A stretch of DNA of 64,000 nucleotides from Natrinema sp. SYSU A 869. GTDB taxonomy: Archaea > Halobacteriota > Halobacteria > Halobacteriales > Natrialbaceae. Below are positions 8,589 to 17,585 of the stretch, in pieces; position 1 is the first letter of the stretch, and every line of letters begins with the position of its first letter. Below the pieces are notes generated by a model. The model was not told where the DNA came from and made no database searches. It saw only the letters and a program-made list of their open reading frames with translations. The position numbers and the translations under genes are program-made. Location: the NCBI RefSeq assembly GCF_019879105.1, contig NZ_CP082248.1:744001-808000 (forward strand). Direction: 5' to 3'.

Positions 8589-10583
8589 ATGACTACGAAT
8601 TCAGCACACGAATCTCCGATGGACTGGGACAAAATTTTACAATCGATTCTCATAGCGGTCGCGATAATATACTGGGCTATCGTCATCCGCTATGCCTGGC
8701 AACAGACGATGCCGCGAGCGAAGTATTCGATCCTCTTCGTCGGCGGTTCGATTGTCATCTACGTGCTTGATGAAGCGTTGGCTGCCTACGAGGAAGAGAA
8801 TACGTTAGATTACGTCGTACTCGGGTTAATAGCGCTCATCTCCGTGGTTTTCACGTACTACCTCTACACAAACTTCGAACTCCTCTACTACGAGCGAGTC
8901 GGCTACTCGCTTCCCCACGAGTACCTGCTGGGGGTGATCATGATATCTATATTCGCGTATCTTACGTATCGATCCTACGGGCTCGCCTTCTTGGGGGTGT
9001 TGCTAGGGGCGCTTTTCTACGGGTACTACGGCCAGTACTTCCCGGGATTGCTCAACCACAGCGGGTACAGTTGGACCCGGGTCGTGAGCATTCTCATCTG
9101 GGAATGGGAGGGGTTCTACGGAAGTATTACACGAATCGTTGCCGCATGGGTGGCGTTATTCATCCTCTATGCTGGACTTCTGACCGAGTACGGAGCTTTC
9201 GATCTCATCCTCCGAATCAGCTTTAAAACTGCCTCGTACATCCGTTCAGGTATCGCTCAGTCGGCCGTGATTGCGAGTATGATCATCGGATCGATTAACG
9301 GTGCACAGACGGCAAACGCCGCGCTGACCGGATCGGTCACGATTCCGATGATGAAAGAGAGCGGCATCAAACCGAAGACGGCCGCCGGAATCGAGGCCGT
9401 CGCATCGTCTGGCGGGCAGATTATGCCCCCAATCATGGGGGCAGCCGCGTTCCTGATGGCCTCGTTCTTAGGAATATCGTATTTCGACGTGATCGTCGCA
9501 GGACTTCTCCCTGCGACCATCTTTTTCATCTCCGTTGCTATCGGCGTGCATTTCACTGCGATTAATCAGATCGGGGGGAAGAGCATGGAGATTGAGGATT
9601 ACGTCGACGAGACGCGGTCGTTTCGAGCTCTCGTTTTCGACGGACTCAAATTCGGGATCCCCTTCGTCGTCTTGATCTACCTGCTCGGCGTCGCACAGTG
9701 GACGATCATGACATCCGCGTTAGTGACGGTCGTGTCGATGGTCGCGACGGGGGTCTTCTTCCCGCTCCTGGAGAATGTCGTCGTCGACGACCGGGAACGG
9801 TTTAGTGCAGTGTTCCTCGATTCGCTCCGCAACACCGCCCAGGGAGCGAAATCGGGAGCGAATATCATGGCTCCGATCGCATTGATTATCGCGGCGATCA
9901 ACGGAATCGTGGATATCCTCGTGTCGACTGGGATGCCGGGCATCTTTTCGCTAGCCCTCATGAACGTCTCCGGCGGTTCTCTGCTCATGGCGGCTATCTT
10001 GGCGATGTTCGTTTGCATCTTGCTCGGGATGGGAATGCCGACGGTCGCGGCCTATACGATCGTGGCGATTCTCATCGCCCCAACGCTCATCGAACAGTTC
10101 GCTCTCGCCGAGATCGCTGTCCATTACTTCGTGTTCTACTCGGCGATTCTCTCCGGATTGACACCGCCAATCGCGATCGCCGTCGTGATCACGACCGGAA
10201 TCGCGGGATCCAACTTCTGGAGAACGTGCATCGAAGCGCTGAAACTGTCGTTCCCTCTGTTTATCCTGCCGTTCGTGTTCCTCTACCATCCGGAAATGGT
10301 CAGTGACGGGCTCACGCTCGTGTCGCTCGCATCCGCTGGTATCACCCTCTTCGGCGCGATGTCGATCAGCTTCGGACTGAACATCGTCAATCCCCCGTAC
10401 TTCACGGCGGTCTCAGAGCCGTTCTCTCGCAGGGCCTTTCAGCTGATATTCGTTTCGTTAGGAGTCCTCGCAATGGCCCATCCCAGCAATTTCCTTCGTC
10501 TCGCGACGTTAGCCATTAATTTCTCACTCCTGGCCGCGTACTACGGACGGATGCCATCGATCTTTGACCGGCCGGTGTCGTAG
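8589..10583 (+). CDS. TRAP transporter fused permease (4TM/12TM, DctQM type)
   Basis: Integral membrane subunit of a tripartite ATP-independent periplasmic-type transporter, normally taking up organic acids with ion symport. From ATG 8589 it has 664 residues and more than 15 hydrophobic spans. The fused small (Q) and large (M) permease architecture is typical of systems that use TAXI-type binding proteins. Signature stretches include GSINGAQTANAALTGSVTIP, SSGGQIMPPIMGAAAFLMA and LGMGMPTVAAYTIVAIL. The open frame extends upstream to 8358 but the extra residues are not family-like, and TTTATATAG at 8527-8535 would lie inside it. No binding-protein gene is visible beside it. The neighbours suggest a sugar acid or other carboxylate as cargo. 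Confidence 0.88.
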   Translation: MTTNSAHESPMDWDKILQSILIAVAIIYWAIVIRYAWQQTMPRAKYSILFVGGSIVIYVLDEALAAYEEENTLDYVVLGLIALISVVFTYYLYTNFELLYYERVGYSLPHEYLLGVIMISIFAYLTYRSYGLAFLGVLLGALFYGYYGQYFPGLLNHSGYSWTRVVSILIWEWEGFYGSITRIVAAWVALFILYAGLLTEYGAFDLILRISFKTASYIRSGIAQSAVIASMIIGSINGAQTANAALTGSVTIPMMKESGIKPKTAAGIEAVASSGGQIMPPIMGAAAFLMASFLGISYFDVIVAGLLPATIFFISVAIGVHFTAINQIGGKSMEIEDYVDETRSFRALVFDGLKFGIPFVVLIYLLGVAQWTIMTSALVTVVSMVATGVFFPLLENVVVDDRERFSAVFLDSLRNTAQGAKSGANIMAPIALIIAAINGIVDILVSTGMPGIFSLALMNVSGGSLLMAAILAMFVCILLGMGMPTVAAYTIVAILIAPTLIEQFALAEIAVHYFVFYSAILSGLTPPIAIAVVITTGIAGSNFWRTCIEALKLSFPLFILPFVFLYHPEMVSDGLTLVSLASAGITLFGAMSISFGLNIVNPPYFTAVSEPFSRRAFQLIFVSLGVLAMAHPSNFLRLATLAINFSLLAAYYGRMPSIFDRPVS

Positions 10584-10806
10584 TCAGTCTGCTTCTGCTA
10601 CTCTCTGACTCGATTCGGCCCTCAGTTGGCTGTCGGAAGCCTGCTCGTTCGGTTCGGCGCTGATCAGTATCGCACTCAATGAGCGATCGAACGCGAAACT
10701 CAGCGTGCATCGTCGGCTAGGGCTGAGCGCCTATCCTCGAGACGAGTGACGGCCCGCCCTTTTGTTAATGGATTCGCCTGCGGCGTCTCGAACCGTCCGC
10801 AAAACA

Positions 10807-10816
10807 CTGTTACCGT
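10807..10816. repeat. Target-site duplication, left copy (IS4-type element)
   Basis: CTGTTACCGT directly abuts the left end of the insertion sequence. The identical 10-mer abuts the right end at 12046-12055, as expected for ISH8-group IS4 elements. Confidence 0.9.
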
Positions 10817-12045
10817 CATCCGTCTTTAGCTAAGCGAAGAACCGCAGTACAGCAGTAGCTTATCGAGGCTTCTTTTCGAGAGGAATGAGGAGGCAATAGC
10901 TGTGTCCAACAGCCCCTCCTCATCCAAGATTATGCGTCGGCTCACTACACTGTTTCCCTCCGAGTTCTATCACCGGTTGACGCCGTCTCTTGCAGAGTAC
11001 TTCCGCGACCTCGTCGAGCACGGCCTCGACGAGGTCGCTGTCCCTGACACTGGTAACGCCGATATCGACCGATTCAGGGACGTGATGATCGCTGATGGAA
11101 CCGTCCTGCGGTTGCACGAATTTCTCTCCGAGGAATACGAAGCCCGGAAAGAGGAGCAGGCTGGAGCAAGGCTCCACCTGCTCCACAATGCCACCGAGCA
11201 GACGATAGAACGGCTCGACGTTGCTAACGAGAAAACGCACGACAGCACGTTGTTTAACACAGGATCGTGGCTCGAAGACCGGCTTGTTCTTTTCGATCGT
11301 GCCTACTTCAAGTACCGCCACTTTGCGTTGATCGATGAGAACGACGGCTACTTTGTGAGTCGGCTGAAAGAGAGTGCAAACCCGGTCGTAACGGGGGAAT
11401 TACGGGAATGGCGCGGCCGCGCCATTCCCTTAGAAGGTGAGCAGATCCACGATGTTGTGGATGATCTGCACCGCGAGTACATCGACGTGGAAGTTGAAGT
11501 AGCATTTGACCGAAGACCATACGGAGGAACGCAATCACGCGATACGAAGCGGTTCCGCGTCGTCGGCGCCCTCCTTGCGGACGCCGACGACTACCACCTA
11601 TATATCACAAATCTCCCGAGAGACGAGTTCCTACCGTCAGATCTAGCCACGATCTATCGCTGTCGGTGGGAGGTAGAGTTGTTGTTCCGTGAGTTGAAGA
11701 CGCAGTACGAACTGGACGAGTTCGACACGACGAAGAAGCATGTCGTCGAAATTCTGCTGTACGCGGCGTTGCTGTCACTGCTGGTAAGTCGGGATTTGCT
11801 CGATCTGGTCACCGAACAGGCGGACGATGAGATCGTGTTTCCGCCAGAACGCTGGGCGGCGACCTTCCGGTCGCACGCCCAGCTCATCCTTCACGAACTC
11901 GGCGAGTGTCTTGGCTACTCACCGCCACCGCTGCTCGATCGACTGATCGAAGACGCACAGAAGATCCACCAGCACCGACCAGTGTTACAAGAGACGCTCG
12001 CTACCGCCACACAACCGAGGTGTAAGTCTTAGCTAAAGACGAATG
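10817..12045 (+). mobile_element. ISH8-like IS4-family insertion sequence, internally deleted
   Basis: A 1229-bp element bounded by imperfect inverted repeats: left end CATCCGTCTTTAGCTAAGC, right end the complement of CATTCGTCTTTAGCTAAGA. Flanking 10-bp direct repeats CTGTTACCGT (10807-10816 and 12046-12055) show that it arrived by transposition. The transposase frame covers most of the element but appears to lack an N-terminal segment (see the CDS entry), so this copy is probably a shortened, non-autonomous derivative. It sits between the TRAP transporter and the MaoC gene and breaks no recognisable gene. Confidence 0.9.
10902..12032 (+). CDS. IS4-family transposase (ISH8 group), N-terminal internal deletion
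   Basis: DDE transposase of 376 residues from GTG 10902, or 366 from ATG 10932. Conserved blocks include VMIADGTVLRLHE (first catalytic Asp), LVLFDRAYFKYR (second Asp) and YRCRWEVELLFRELK (catalytic Glu in the Y-(2)-R-(3)-E-(6)-K signature of IS4 elements). Relative to remembered ISH8-group proteins, the text passes straight from LFPSEF to YHRLTPSLAEY, omitting roughly 55 residues of the N-terminal domain without breaking the frame. That deletion size is from memory and needs an alignment. The catalytic domain appears complete. Confidence 0.85.
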   Translation: MSNSPSSSKIMRRLTTLFPSEFYHRLTPSLAEYFRDLVEHGLDEVAVPDTGNADIDRFRDVMIADGTVLRLHEFLSEEYEARKEEQAGARLHLLHNATEQTIERLDVANEKTHDSTLFNTGSWLEDRLVLFDRAYFKYRHFALIDENDGYFVSRLKESANPVVTGELREWRGRAIPLEGEQIHDVVDDLHREYIDVEVEVAFDRRPYGGTQSRDTKRFRVVGALLADADDYHLYITNLPRDEFLPSDLATIYRCRWEVELLFRELKTQYELDEFDTTKKHVVEILLYAALLSLLVSRDLLDLVTEQADDEIVFPPERWAATFRSHAQLILHELGECLGYSPPPLLDRLIEDAQKIHQHRPVLQETLATATQPRCKS

Positions 12046-12055
12046 CTGTTACCGT
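12046..12055. repeat. Target-site duplication, right copy (IS4-type element)
   Basis: CTGTTACCGT, identical to 10807-10816, directly follows the right inverted repeat. Confidence 0.9.
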
Positions 12056-12348
12056 TTTCCCGGCCTTCACGGGGCGCTCTGGGTCTCGTAGATCTGTGGA
12101 GTCTATTCTTTCCGACGCAGAAACCCGGCTGCCCCTACTCACCGACCGAGGGCGGAGACCGAAGTACAGTAGAGAGCGGGGTAGTTCACTTCGTTCGACT
12201 CCGTGTGAACCCGGTCACACGTCGGTGAACTACTCTCCACGGTGGTTGCTTTCGTTGTTCACGGCAGATCTTCTTCCGGCTCGCGGAACGTCGATCGACT
12301 CGTCACCGCTACACTCGCAATAACGGCTTTCCGTTCGAGGGATGCGTG
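12056..12348. other. Non-coding stretch with a short inverted repeat
   Basis: No gene is recognised here. The only structure noticed is an inverted repeat, GTAGTTCAC at about 12181-12189 and GTGAACTAC at about 12226-12234, around a region repeating parts of the same motif. It could be a small hairpin or an old insertion-sequence end. Confidence 0.3.
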
Positions 12349-12798
12349 TCACGATTCCGACTGGGATTCCACGAGAAGGAGATACTCGCCCTTCACAGCA
12401 AGGTCGTCGTTCTGTTTGAACAAGCGCTGTTCCATGGTAATAACGCCGCCGCTGTCGCGTCGTTCTTTGTCCACGATCTCCATCTCGAGATTGACCGTAT
12501 CGTCGATGAAGACGGGGTTGATGAACCGCAAATTGTCTCGTCCGTATGCTGCAATTATCGCCGGTTCCCACTTGACCCGTTTGAACAGCCCTTCCATGAT
12601 AACGATCAGTAGCGTGTTTTGAACTAACGGCTGACCGAACTCCGTCTTTTTCATGTACTCTTTGTTCGTATGGAGTTCTCCGTAGCTTCCCGACAAGCCG
12701 GCTACTTCGTAAACGTCCGATTCGCTGATCGTTCGGGCAACTTTGGACTCCGTACTGTCACCTACTTCGAACTCTTCGAAATAGCTTTCCGGCATCAT
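12349..12798 (-). CDS. MaoC-like (R)-hydratase/dehydratase, hotdog fold
   Basis: About 149 residues starting MMPESYFEEFEVGD, a typical small MaoC-family single-hotdog protein that hydrates enoyl-CoA or dehydrates hydroxyacyl-CoA. EFEVGDSTESKVARTISESD is family-like; the usual Asp/His hydratase pair is not clear, since the later segment reads LSGSYGELHTNKEYMKKTEFG. A TATA-like TTTAAGTAAT at 12817-12826 is 24-27 bp from the two adjacent Met codons, supporting this short form. The frame is open for 48 further codons upstream, and those residues (ERMLSEEPTARGLASG and beyond) may be the relic tail of another gene. Neighbours on the same strand are a 3-hydroxyacyl-CoA dehydrogenase and a VOC protein. 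Confidence 0.78.
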   Translation of the reverse strand: MMPESYFEEFEVGDSTESKVARTISESDVYEVAGLSGSYGELHTNKEYMKKTEFGQPLVQNTLLIVIMEGLFKRVKWEPAIIAAYGRDNLRFINPVFIDDTVNLEMEIVDKERRDSGGVITMEQRLFKQNDDLAVKGEYLLLVESQSES

Positions 12799-12816
12799 CA
12801 GTCCGTTCACCGTCTT

Positions 12817-12826
12817 ATTACTTAAA
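12817..12826 (-). promoter_or_regulatory. TATA-like box deciding the MaoC start
   Basis: Reads TTTAAGTAAT on the minus strand, centred about 24 bp before Met codon 12798 and 27 bp before 12795. It lies inside the longer possible reading frame, arguing against the upstream start at 12942. Confidence 0.45.
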
Positions 12827-12942
12827 TCTACGAGGTGGTAATACCAGGATTCATATGCGAGTTCAAGTAGCACGGGGGTTCCATGGTTCGCGATCATCAG
12901 CCCCGAAGCCAATCCCCGCGCAGTGGGTTCCTCGCTTAGCAT

Positions 12943-13159
12943 CCGCTCGCAGAACTCTCCGGCCGCGCTCTGAAGTGTCGGTTAGCGTAATTCATGGCGA
13001 TCGGCTTCTTTCCCGACGTGTGGCAGTTGACGAGTGACCGCATAGACAGTTCAGTGAGTTCTGTCTACGCCGATCGCTTCCCCCAGAGCCGGTGTTCTGG
13101 ACCCTGTCTCTCCGAGGACGGTATGACGGTAGTTCCCTCTCAGAACGGTCTTGTGCCGT
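12943..13159. other. Intergenic stretch before the 3-hydroxyacyl-CoA dehydrogenase stop
   Basis: No complete gene seen. There is a short perfect inverted repeat, AGACAG and CTGTCT, around 13046-13068, which might act as a terminator or operator. The part nearest the MaoC gene may contain the relic of a crotonase C-terminus. Confidence 0.25.
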
Positions 13160-14336
13160 TCAGTAGAACGTCTCGCCGTTCTTCGCCTTTTCGACGAACA
13201 GATCGCAGGGGAGCGTCTTGGCGAGCTTGTCGGTGTCCTCGTGGCAGCTCGCCACCTCGATCAGTTTTTCGAGGGCGATGTCGGCACCGACCTCGTCGGC
13301 CTTCTCGAGGGGCCCATCGGCCAGTTACCGCCCAGCCGGGCACCGGTGTCGATATCCTCGACGCTGGCGACGTCGTTCTCGACCATCTTGGCGGCCTCGT
13401 TGACGATCGGGGCCCAGACCAACAGCGTGTCGAACTCCTGCCCGGCGTCGACTGAGATTTGCGGTTCGTCGCGCTCGTCGTATTCGTAGAACCCCGCGTC
13501 GGCTTTCCGACCGTACCGCTCCTTCTCGTAGAGCTGGTGGAGGAGCGGGCAGACCTCCGTGTCGTAGGACATCGGGCAGTCGTCCTCGAGGTGATCCTGC
13601 TCCCCCTCGACGCGGATCTGGATGCCGCCCGTGAAGTCGGCGAGTTCGAACGGTCCCATCGGGAATCCTTTCTTGTATTTCATCGCGGAGTCGATCTCTT
13701 CGAAGGAGTGTTCGCCTCGATAGGCCATCCAAGCGGGCCCCTCGCCGTAGGGCCGCATGAGCCAGTTGACGATGAACGAGGAGATGTCCATCTTACAGCG
13801 GATCGGTGTCTTCCCGAACGACTCGATGAGCGACTCCGCGGTGTCGGCCACGCTCTCTGGCGTGTGTTCGGTCATGATGACCTCGACGAGCTCCATCAGC
13901 ATCGGGGGATTGAACCAGTGCGTCCCGACGACCCGTTGGGGTCGTCGGTCGACTTGGCAAGTTCGGTGATGTTGAGCCCAGTGGTGTTCGTCGCGAGGAT
14001 GGCGTCTTCGGGCGCCGTCTCGTCGAGATCCGCGAAGATGTCCTGCGTGACCGACTGCTGTTCGACTGCCGCTTCGGTGACGAAGTCCGCGTCGACGACG
14101 GCGTCGTCGAACTCGGTGGTGAAGATGAGCCGGTCGAGCGCCGCCTCCGTCTCCGCCTCGGTGGCGTCGTCCTTCCCGTAGGACCACTCGATCTCCTCCG
14201 CCGCTTCCTCGAGTTGCGACTCGTCGATGTCGGTGATCGCCGTCTCGTAGCCGGCCAGCGCTGCGACGGCGCTGATTCCACGTCCCATCTGTCCTGCACC
14301 GATCACTGCCACGGTTTCGATGTCGTCGATACCCAC
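13160..14336 (-). pseudogene. 3-hydroxyacyl-CoA dehydrogenase gene with two frameshifts
   Basis: NAD-dependent 3-hydroxyacyl-CoA dehydrogenase, oxidising 3-hydroxyacyl-CoA to 3-ketoacyl-CoA. The Rossmann motif GAGQMGRGI lies at residues 13-21 of MGIDDIETV. The frame breaks twice, near 13934 (between DDPN and RVVGTHWFNPP) and near 13305 (between NWPMGP and LEKADEVGAD). Each break is repaired by one extra C or G in a short run. The repaired protein is about 392 residues, ending NGETFY at TGA 13160-13162. HWFNPP and the C-terminal helical domain with YGRKADAGFYEY are family signatures. It is functional if the deletions are sequencing artefacts. It is probably cotranscribed with the MaoC gene downstream on the same strand. 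Confidence 0.78.
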
Positions 14337-14569
14337 GACAATACCTACGAATATTTCGATTACCTATAAATAGGTATGGCAATGCTACCGCTCTTTGTGA
14401 CCACTCCAACGGCTCGTCTCGTTCCACTGGAGGATCGCCCCGTCAGTGATAGGTCGATGATTCCGACAGCGACCACCGGCGGCTGTCGGCAGAATACCCG
14501 CGATTGCAGGCGCTGTTCGCGTGTCTTCGGACGAATCGGATCGACCGTCCAGATCTCTCTATCGACGAC

Positions 14570-15415
14570 TCAACCGTCGACGATCCCCACTCGTCCCTCT
14601 GGGAGATCGATCGGGAGCCATCCGACTCGGCGGTCGAACCACGTAGTCGTTGTCATCGGATCGAACCAGTCGAACGCCCGCTGGTCGGCGGCGAGGAGGA
14701 CACAACATGGTAAGTCTCCGTACCGGGAGACCCGGTCGTCTAGCCATCCGCTGTCCAGTGGCGCCGCCAGGATCACCGCGCTACCCGGGAAGTAGGCGAG
14801 TTCAGCCCCGAGTCCCTCGTCTCGGTCTCGCTTCGGCTCGGAAAGTCCGAACGCGCGTCGATAGCGGTTAGAAGCCTCTCCGAGACTCTCGACTCCGATG
14901 ACGGCCGCATCGATTCCGGTGACACCGATCTGGTCCGCGCTTTGACCTGGGGTGATTCGTCGATTTCGAGGGGTGAGGTTCTCGATGACGAACGGGAGCG
15001 ACGTTCCGGGCTCGCCATCGCCGAGATACGCGAGCAGCCAGGCCGCTTGGTTCCCGTTCGGTGTTTCGCGCTCGTGACGATCGGTGACCGCTACCGGAAC
15101 CTCGCGCGCTCGCATCTGCTCGGCTAGAGATTCTATGCCGGTCGTTTCCAGTGCCCATCCGCACGGCCCTACATCATTGCGGATGAAGTCGGTACGCCTG
15201 TCGGGGCAACCGGTCTCAGTCGCTGCGATCAGTTCGATGTAGGACCCGTCCTCGAACCCGATCAGAGAGTTGTGCGTCGCGTCGTGTTCGTGTTCGCCAC
15301 CGTATTCGGGTACGAGGCCGACATCGGCAAACGCCGTCTCCAGCTCGTCCAGAACCGATCCACCGATCACTACATGATCGACGTAGTGATCACCTAAGCA
15401 TGCTCGCTCGACCAT
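14570..15415 (-). CDS. VOC-fold protein with glyoxalase-like domain
   Basis: A 281-residue protein beginning MVERACLGDHYVDHVVIGG. The pattern YVDHVVIGGSVLDELETAF followed by HNSLIGFEDGSYIELIAA is characteristic of the glyoxalase-like domain (Pfam Glyoxalase_3 type) of the vicinal oxygen chelate superfamily; His13 or so and Glu59 or so are candidate metal ligands. A second, weaker VOC-like half starts near ITGIDAAVIGVESLGEA. Such proteins isomerise, cleave or epimerise small substrates; the reaction is not known here. It lies in the CoA-ester cluster and is divergent from the crotonase gene at 15588. Confidence 0.72.
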   Translation of the reverse strand: MVERACLGDHYVDHVVIGGSVLDELETAFADVGLVPEYGGEHEHDATHNSLIGFEDGSYIELIAATETGCPDRRTDFIRNDVGPCGWALETTGIESLAEQMRAREVPVAVTDRHERETPNGNQAAWLLAYLGDGEPGTSLPFVIENLTPRNRRITPGQSADQIGVTGIDAAVIGVESLGEASNRYRRAFGLSEPKRDRDEGLGAELAYFPGSAVILAAPLDSGWLDDRVSRYGDLPCCVLLAADQRAFDWFDPMTTTTWFDRRVGWLPIDLPEGRVGIVDG

Positions 15416-15587
15416 AGCAAACCATCGACCTCAGTTATCATAAATACTGACCCGGGAACGAGCCGCTTCGTCGCAATTCCGAGCCGAAGCGACGGCTGCG
15501 GACTGAGGTTCCACGGCCCGACGGAGGAAACGCGCCGACCTAGATATGGCCCATAAAAATTAACTATCTCCTCGTCGGGAATCGCTT

Positions 15588-16304
15588 ATGACCGTTCTCG
15601 AGCGCGAACCGGATGGCGAGATCCTCCGACTGACCCTGTCCCGACCTGAGAAGCTCAACGCGTTGAACGAGAGGTTGCTCTCCGAACTCGTCGAAGCACT
15701 CCGCGAGGCGAGTGGGGAGTACACAGTTGTCGTCATCGAGGGAGCCGGTGACGCCTTCACCGCTGGCGCTGACCTCGATGAAGACTCGGTCGGAACGGAA
15801 CGCATCGGACTGTTCCAAAAAGTCACGCGCGCCGCTCGAGCGTTCGACGGCATCGTCATCGGGAAACTCCACGGATACGCTATCGGCGGCGGGTTCGAAC
15901 TCACGTTCTCGTTTGACCTGCGGTACGCCCAGGAGAGGACGACATTCCGACTCACCGAGTCAGAGATCGGCGTGACCGTCTCGAATGCGACGTCTCGCCT
16001 ACTGCCGCTACTGGTCGGCGACGGTCGGGCTCGAGAAATCGTCTTTACGGGCCGTCCGATCGAGGCCGCTGAAGCCGCAGACATCGGACTCGTTTCGGGA
16101 GTGTACTCCGAGGGACGACTCGAGGAGGCGGTCCACGATGTCGCCCACGATATCGTCGAGAACAAATCCAGAAAAGCATTGCGCTACAATAAGGATCTCT
16201 TCAATAGCGCCGTCACGGTGGACCGCGCTCTGGACTACGAAGAACTGCGAAATGCCAAGCTACGCGAGGAATCCGACGAGTTCTCACAGAGTTCGCCGGA
16301 CTAG
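15588..16304 (+). CDS. Enoyl-CoA hydratase/isomerase family protein
   Basis: Crotonase-fold protein of 238 residues. Visible are LSRPEKLNALN near the N-terminus, FTAGADLDED (first oxyanion-hole loop) and GKLHGYAIGGGFELTFSFDL (second loop, CoA-binding). TESEIGV and later GLVSGVYSEG are typical. An AT-rich TATA-like AAAATTAAC lies about 30 bp before the ATG. The last four bases overlap the end of the convergent 2-hydroxyacid dehydrogenase gene. It probably acts on an enoyl-CoA in the same catabolic route as the acyl-CoA dehydrogenase and 3-hydroxyacyl-CoA dehydrogenase genes nearby. Confidence 0.86.
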   Translation: MTVLEREPDGEILRLTLSRPEKLNALNERLLSELVEALREASGEYTVVVIEGAGDAFTAGADLDEDSVGTERIGLFQKVTRAARAFDGIVIGKLHGYAIGGGFELTFSFDLRYAQERTTFRLTESEIGVTVSNATSRLLPLLVGDGRAREIVFTGRPIEAAEAADIGLVSGVYSEGRLEEAVHDVAHDIVENKSRKALRYNKDLFNSAVTVDRALDYEELRNAKLREESDEFSQSSPD

Positions 16305-17266
16305 ATGACGCGGTTTCGCATCTCGTCGAGGCGGCCCGCTGAGTAGTGGTCGTAGTTCTTTGCAAACAGAACACCACACCCCTGGAGGAACCGGTCGGTC
16401 GTTCCACCGGCGTGAGGGGTGACGATTATGTCTTTCGTGTTCCATATCGGCGAGTCGGGCGGGAGTGGCTCTTCCTCGAACACGTCGAGCGCCGCACCAG
16501 CGATATAGCCGCGCTGGACCGCGACCGAGACGTGTTGCTCCTCCACGATCTCCCCCCGTGCGACGTTGATCAGGACGGCCGACCGTTTCATCGACTCCGA
16601 CAGTTCCTTGATCGATATCATCCCCTTCGTCTCGTCAGTCAGCGGACAGGCGATAACGACGTAGTCCGATTTGCCGAGCACAGTATGCAATTCGTCGGGC
16701 AGATAAATCTCGTCGACGGAATCGGGGACGTCGCTCAAATCGCGCTTTAGACCGACCACATCCATCCCGAACGCAGTACAGAGCTCTGCGACTCGCCGTC
16801 CGATCTGGCCCAGTCCAAGTATCCCGACGGTTTGTCCGTTAAGTTCGCCGCTGAACTGGAGCTGCCATTCCGTCCGCTCTTGGTTGCGAATCGCATGATT
16901 GAGATTGCGCTCGAACGCGAGCATGAGACTGAGGGTGTGTTCAGCGACTGCATTACTGTTGGCGCTCGACGCAGTCGTCACGACGACGTCCTCGCGCTGA
17001 AGACGATCGAGTGGAAAATGATCGACCCCGGCCGAGAGCGTGTGCATCCATTCCAAGCGCTCAGCGTTGTCGAGGTGGTCTGACGTTGGATGAAGAGCGA
17101 TGACCGCGTTTGCCGTCCTGATCTTGTCGACACCGTCTGAATAGTTGCCCGCAACTGTCACATCGATATCCGGGTGCCGGTCGACGATCGGCTCGACTAG
17201 ATCCGCTGTCGTCTCTGGTGTCTCCGAGGGCATACCTGACAGGATTAGCACGTCTATTGGTGACAT
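16301..17266 (-). CDS. D-2-hydroxyacid dehydrogenase (NAD-binding)
   Basis: An intact 321-residue D-isomer-specific 2-hydroxyacid dehydrogenase. The Rossmann motif GILGLGQIG lies near residue 145. The catalytic triad is visible as Arg in NVARGEIV, Glu in FEEEPLPPDSP and His in TPHAGG. It reduces 2-keto acids or oxidises D-2-hydroxy acids in the cytoplasm. It is a paralogue of the broken gene at 2169 (shared SAGVDHFPLDRL/SGVDQFPFDDL-type segments) and may cover that function. It overlaps the convergent crotonase gene by 4 bp. Confidence 0.9.
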   Translation of the reverse strand: MSPIDVLILSGMPSETPETTADLVEPIVDRHPDIDVTVAGNYSDGVDKIRTANAVIALHPTSDHLDNAERLEWMHTLSAGVDHFPLDRLQREDVVVTTASSANSNAVAEHTLSLMLAFERNLNHAIRNQERTEWQLQFSGELNGQTVGILGLGQIGRRVAELCTAFGMDVVGLKRDLSDVPDSVDEIYLPDELHTVLGKSDYVVIACPLTDETKGMISIKELSESMKRSAVLINVARGEIVEEQHVSVAVQRGYIAGAALDVFEEEPLPPDSPIWNTKDIIVTPHAGGTTDRFLQGCGVLFAKNYDHYSAGRLDEMRNRVI

Positions 17267-17585
17267 CCTACATTCCTTTCCACTTAGAGAGTTAAAACTC
17301 TCATGTTGCGGAAAGATAGTCGCCTCGTTTGTAATCAGTTTCCGAGGGACGGAACAGCGTCTACTCCTGGAACGCGGTTTGTCCGTCCGCGGTGAGAGAC
17401 AAGAGGCACTGTCTAGTTCTGAACCTCCTCAACTGGTGTTTTTCCATCGAGAGCTTGATGCGGTCTTTGCTGGTTGTAGTAATGTACGAACTGTTCAAGC
17501 CACTCGCGGACGCTAGCCCGACTTCCCACCCACGAGCTATGGAAGCAGTCGACACGCATTTTGAGGGTGTGAAACCACTTTTCGA

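Noticed and set aside
13459-14181. 240-codon plus-strand frame opposite the 3-hydroxyacyl-CoA dehydrogenase
   Set aside because: Shadow of the real minus-strand gene, whose motifs are unmistakable.
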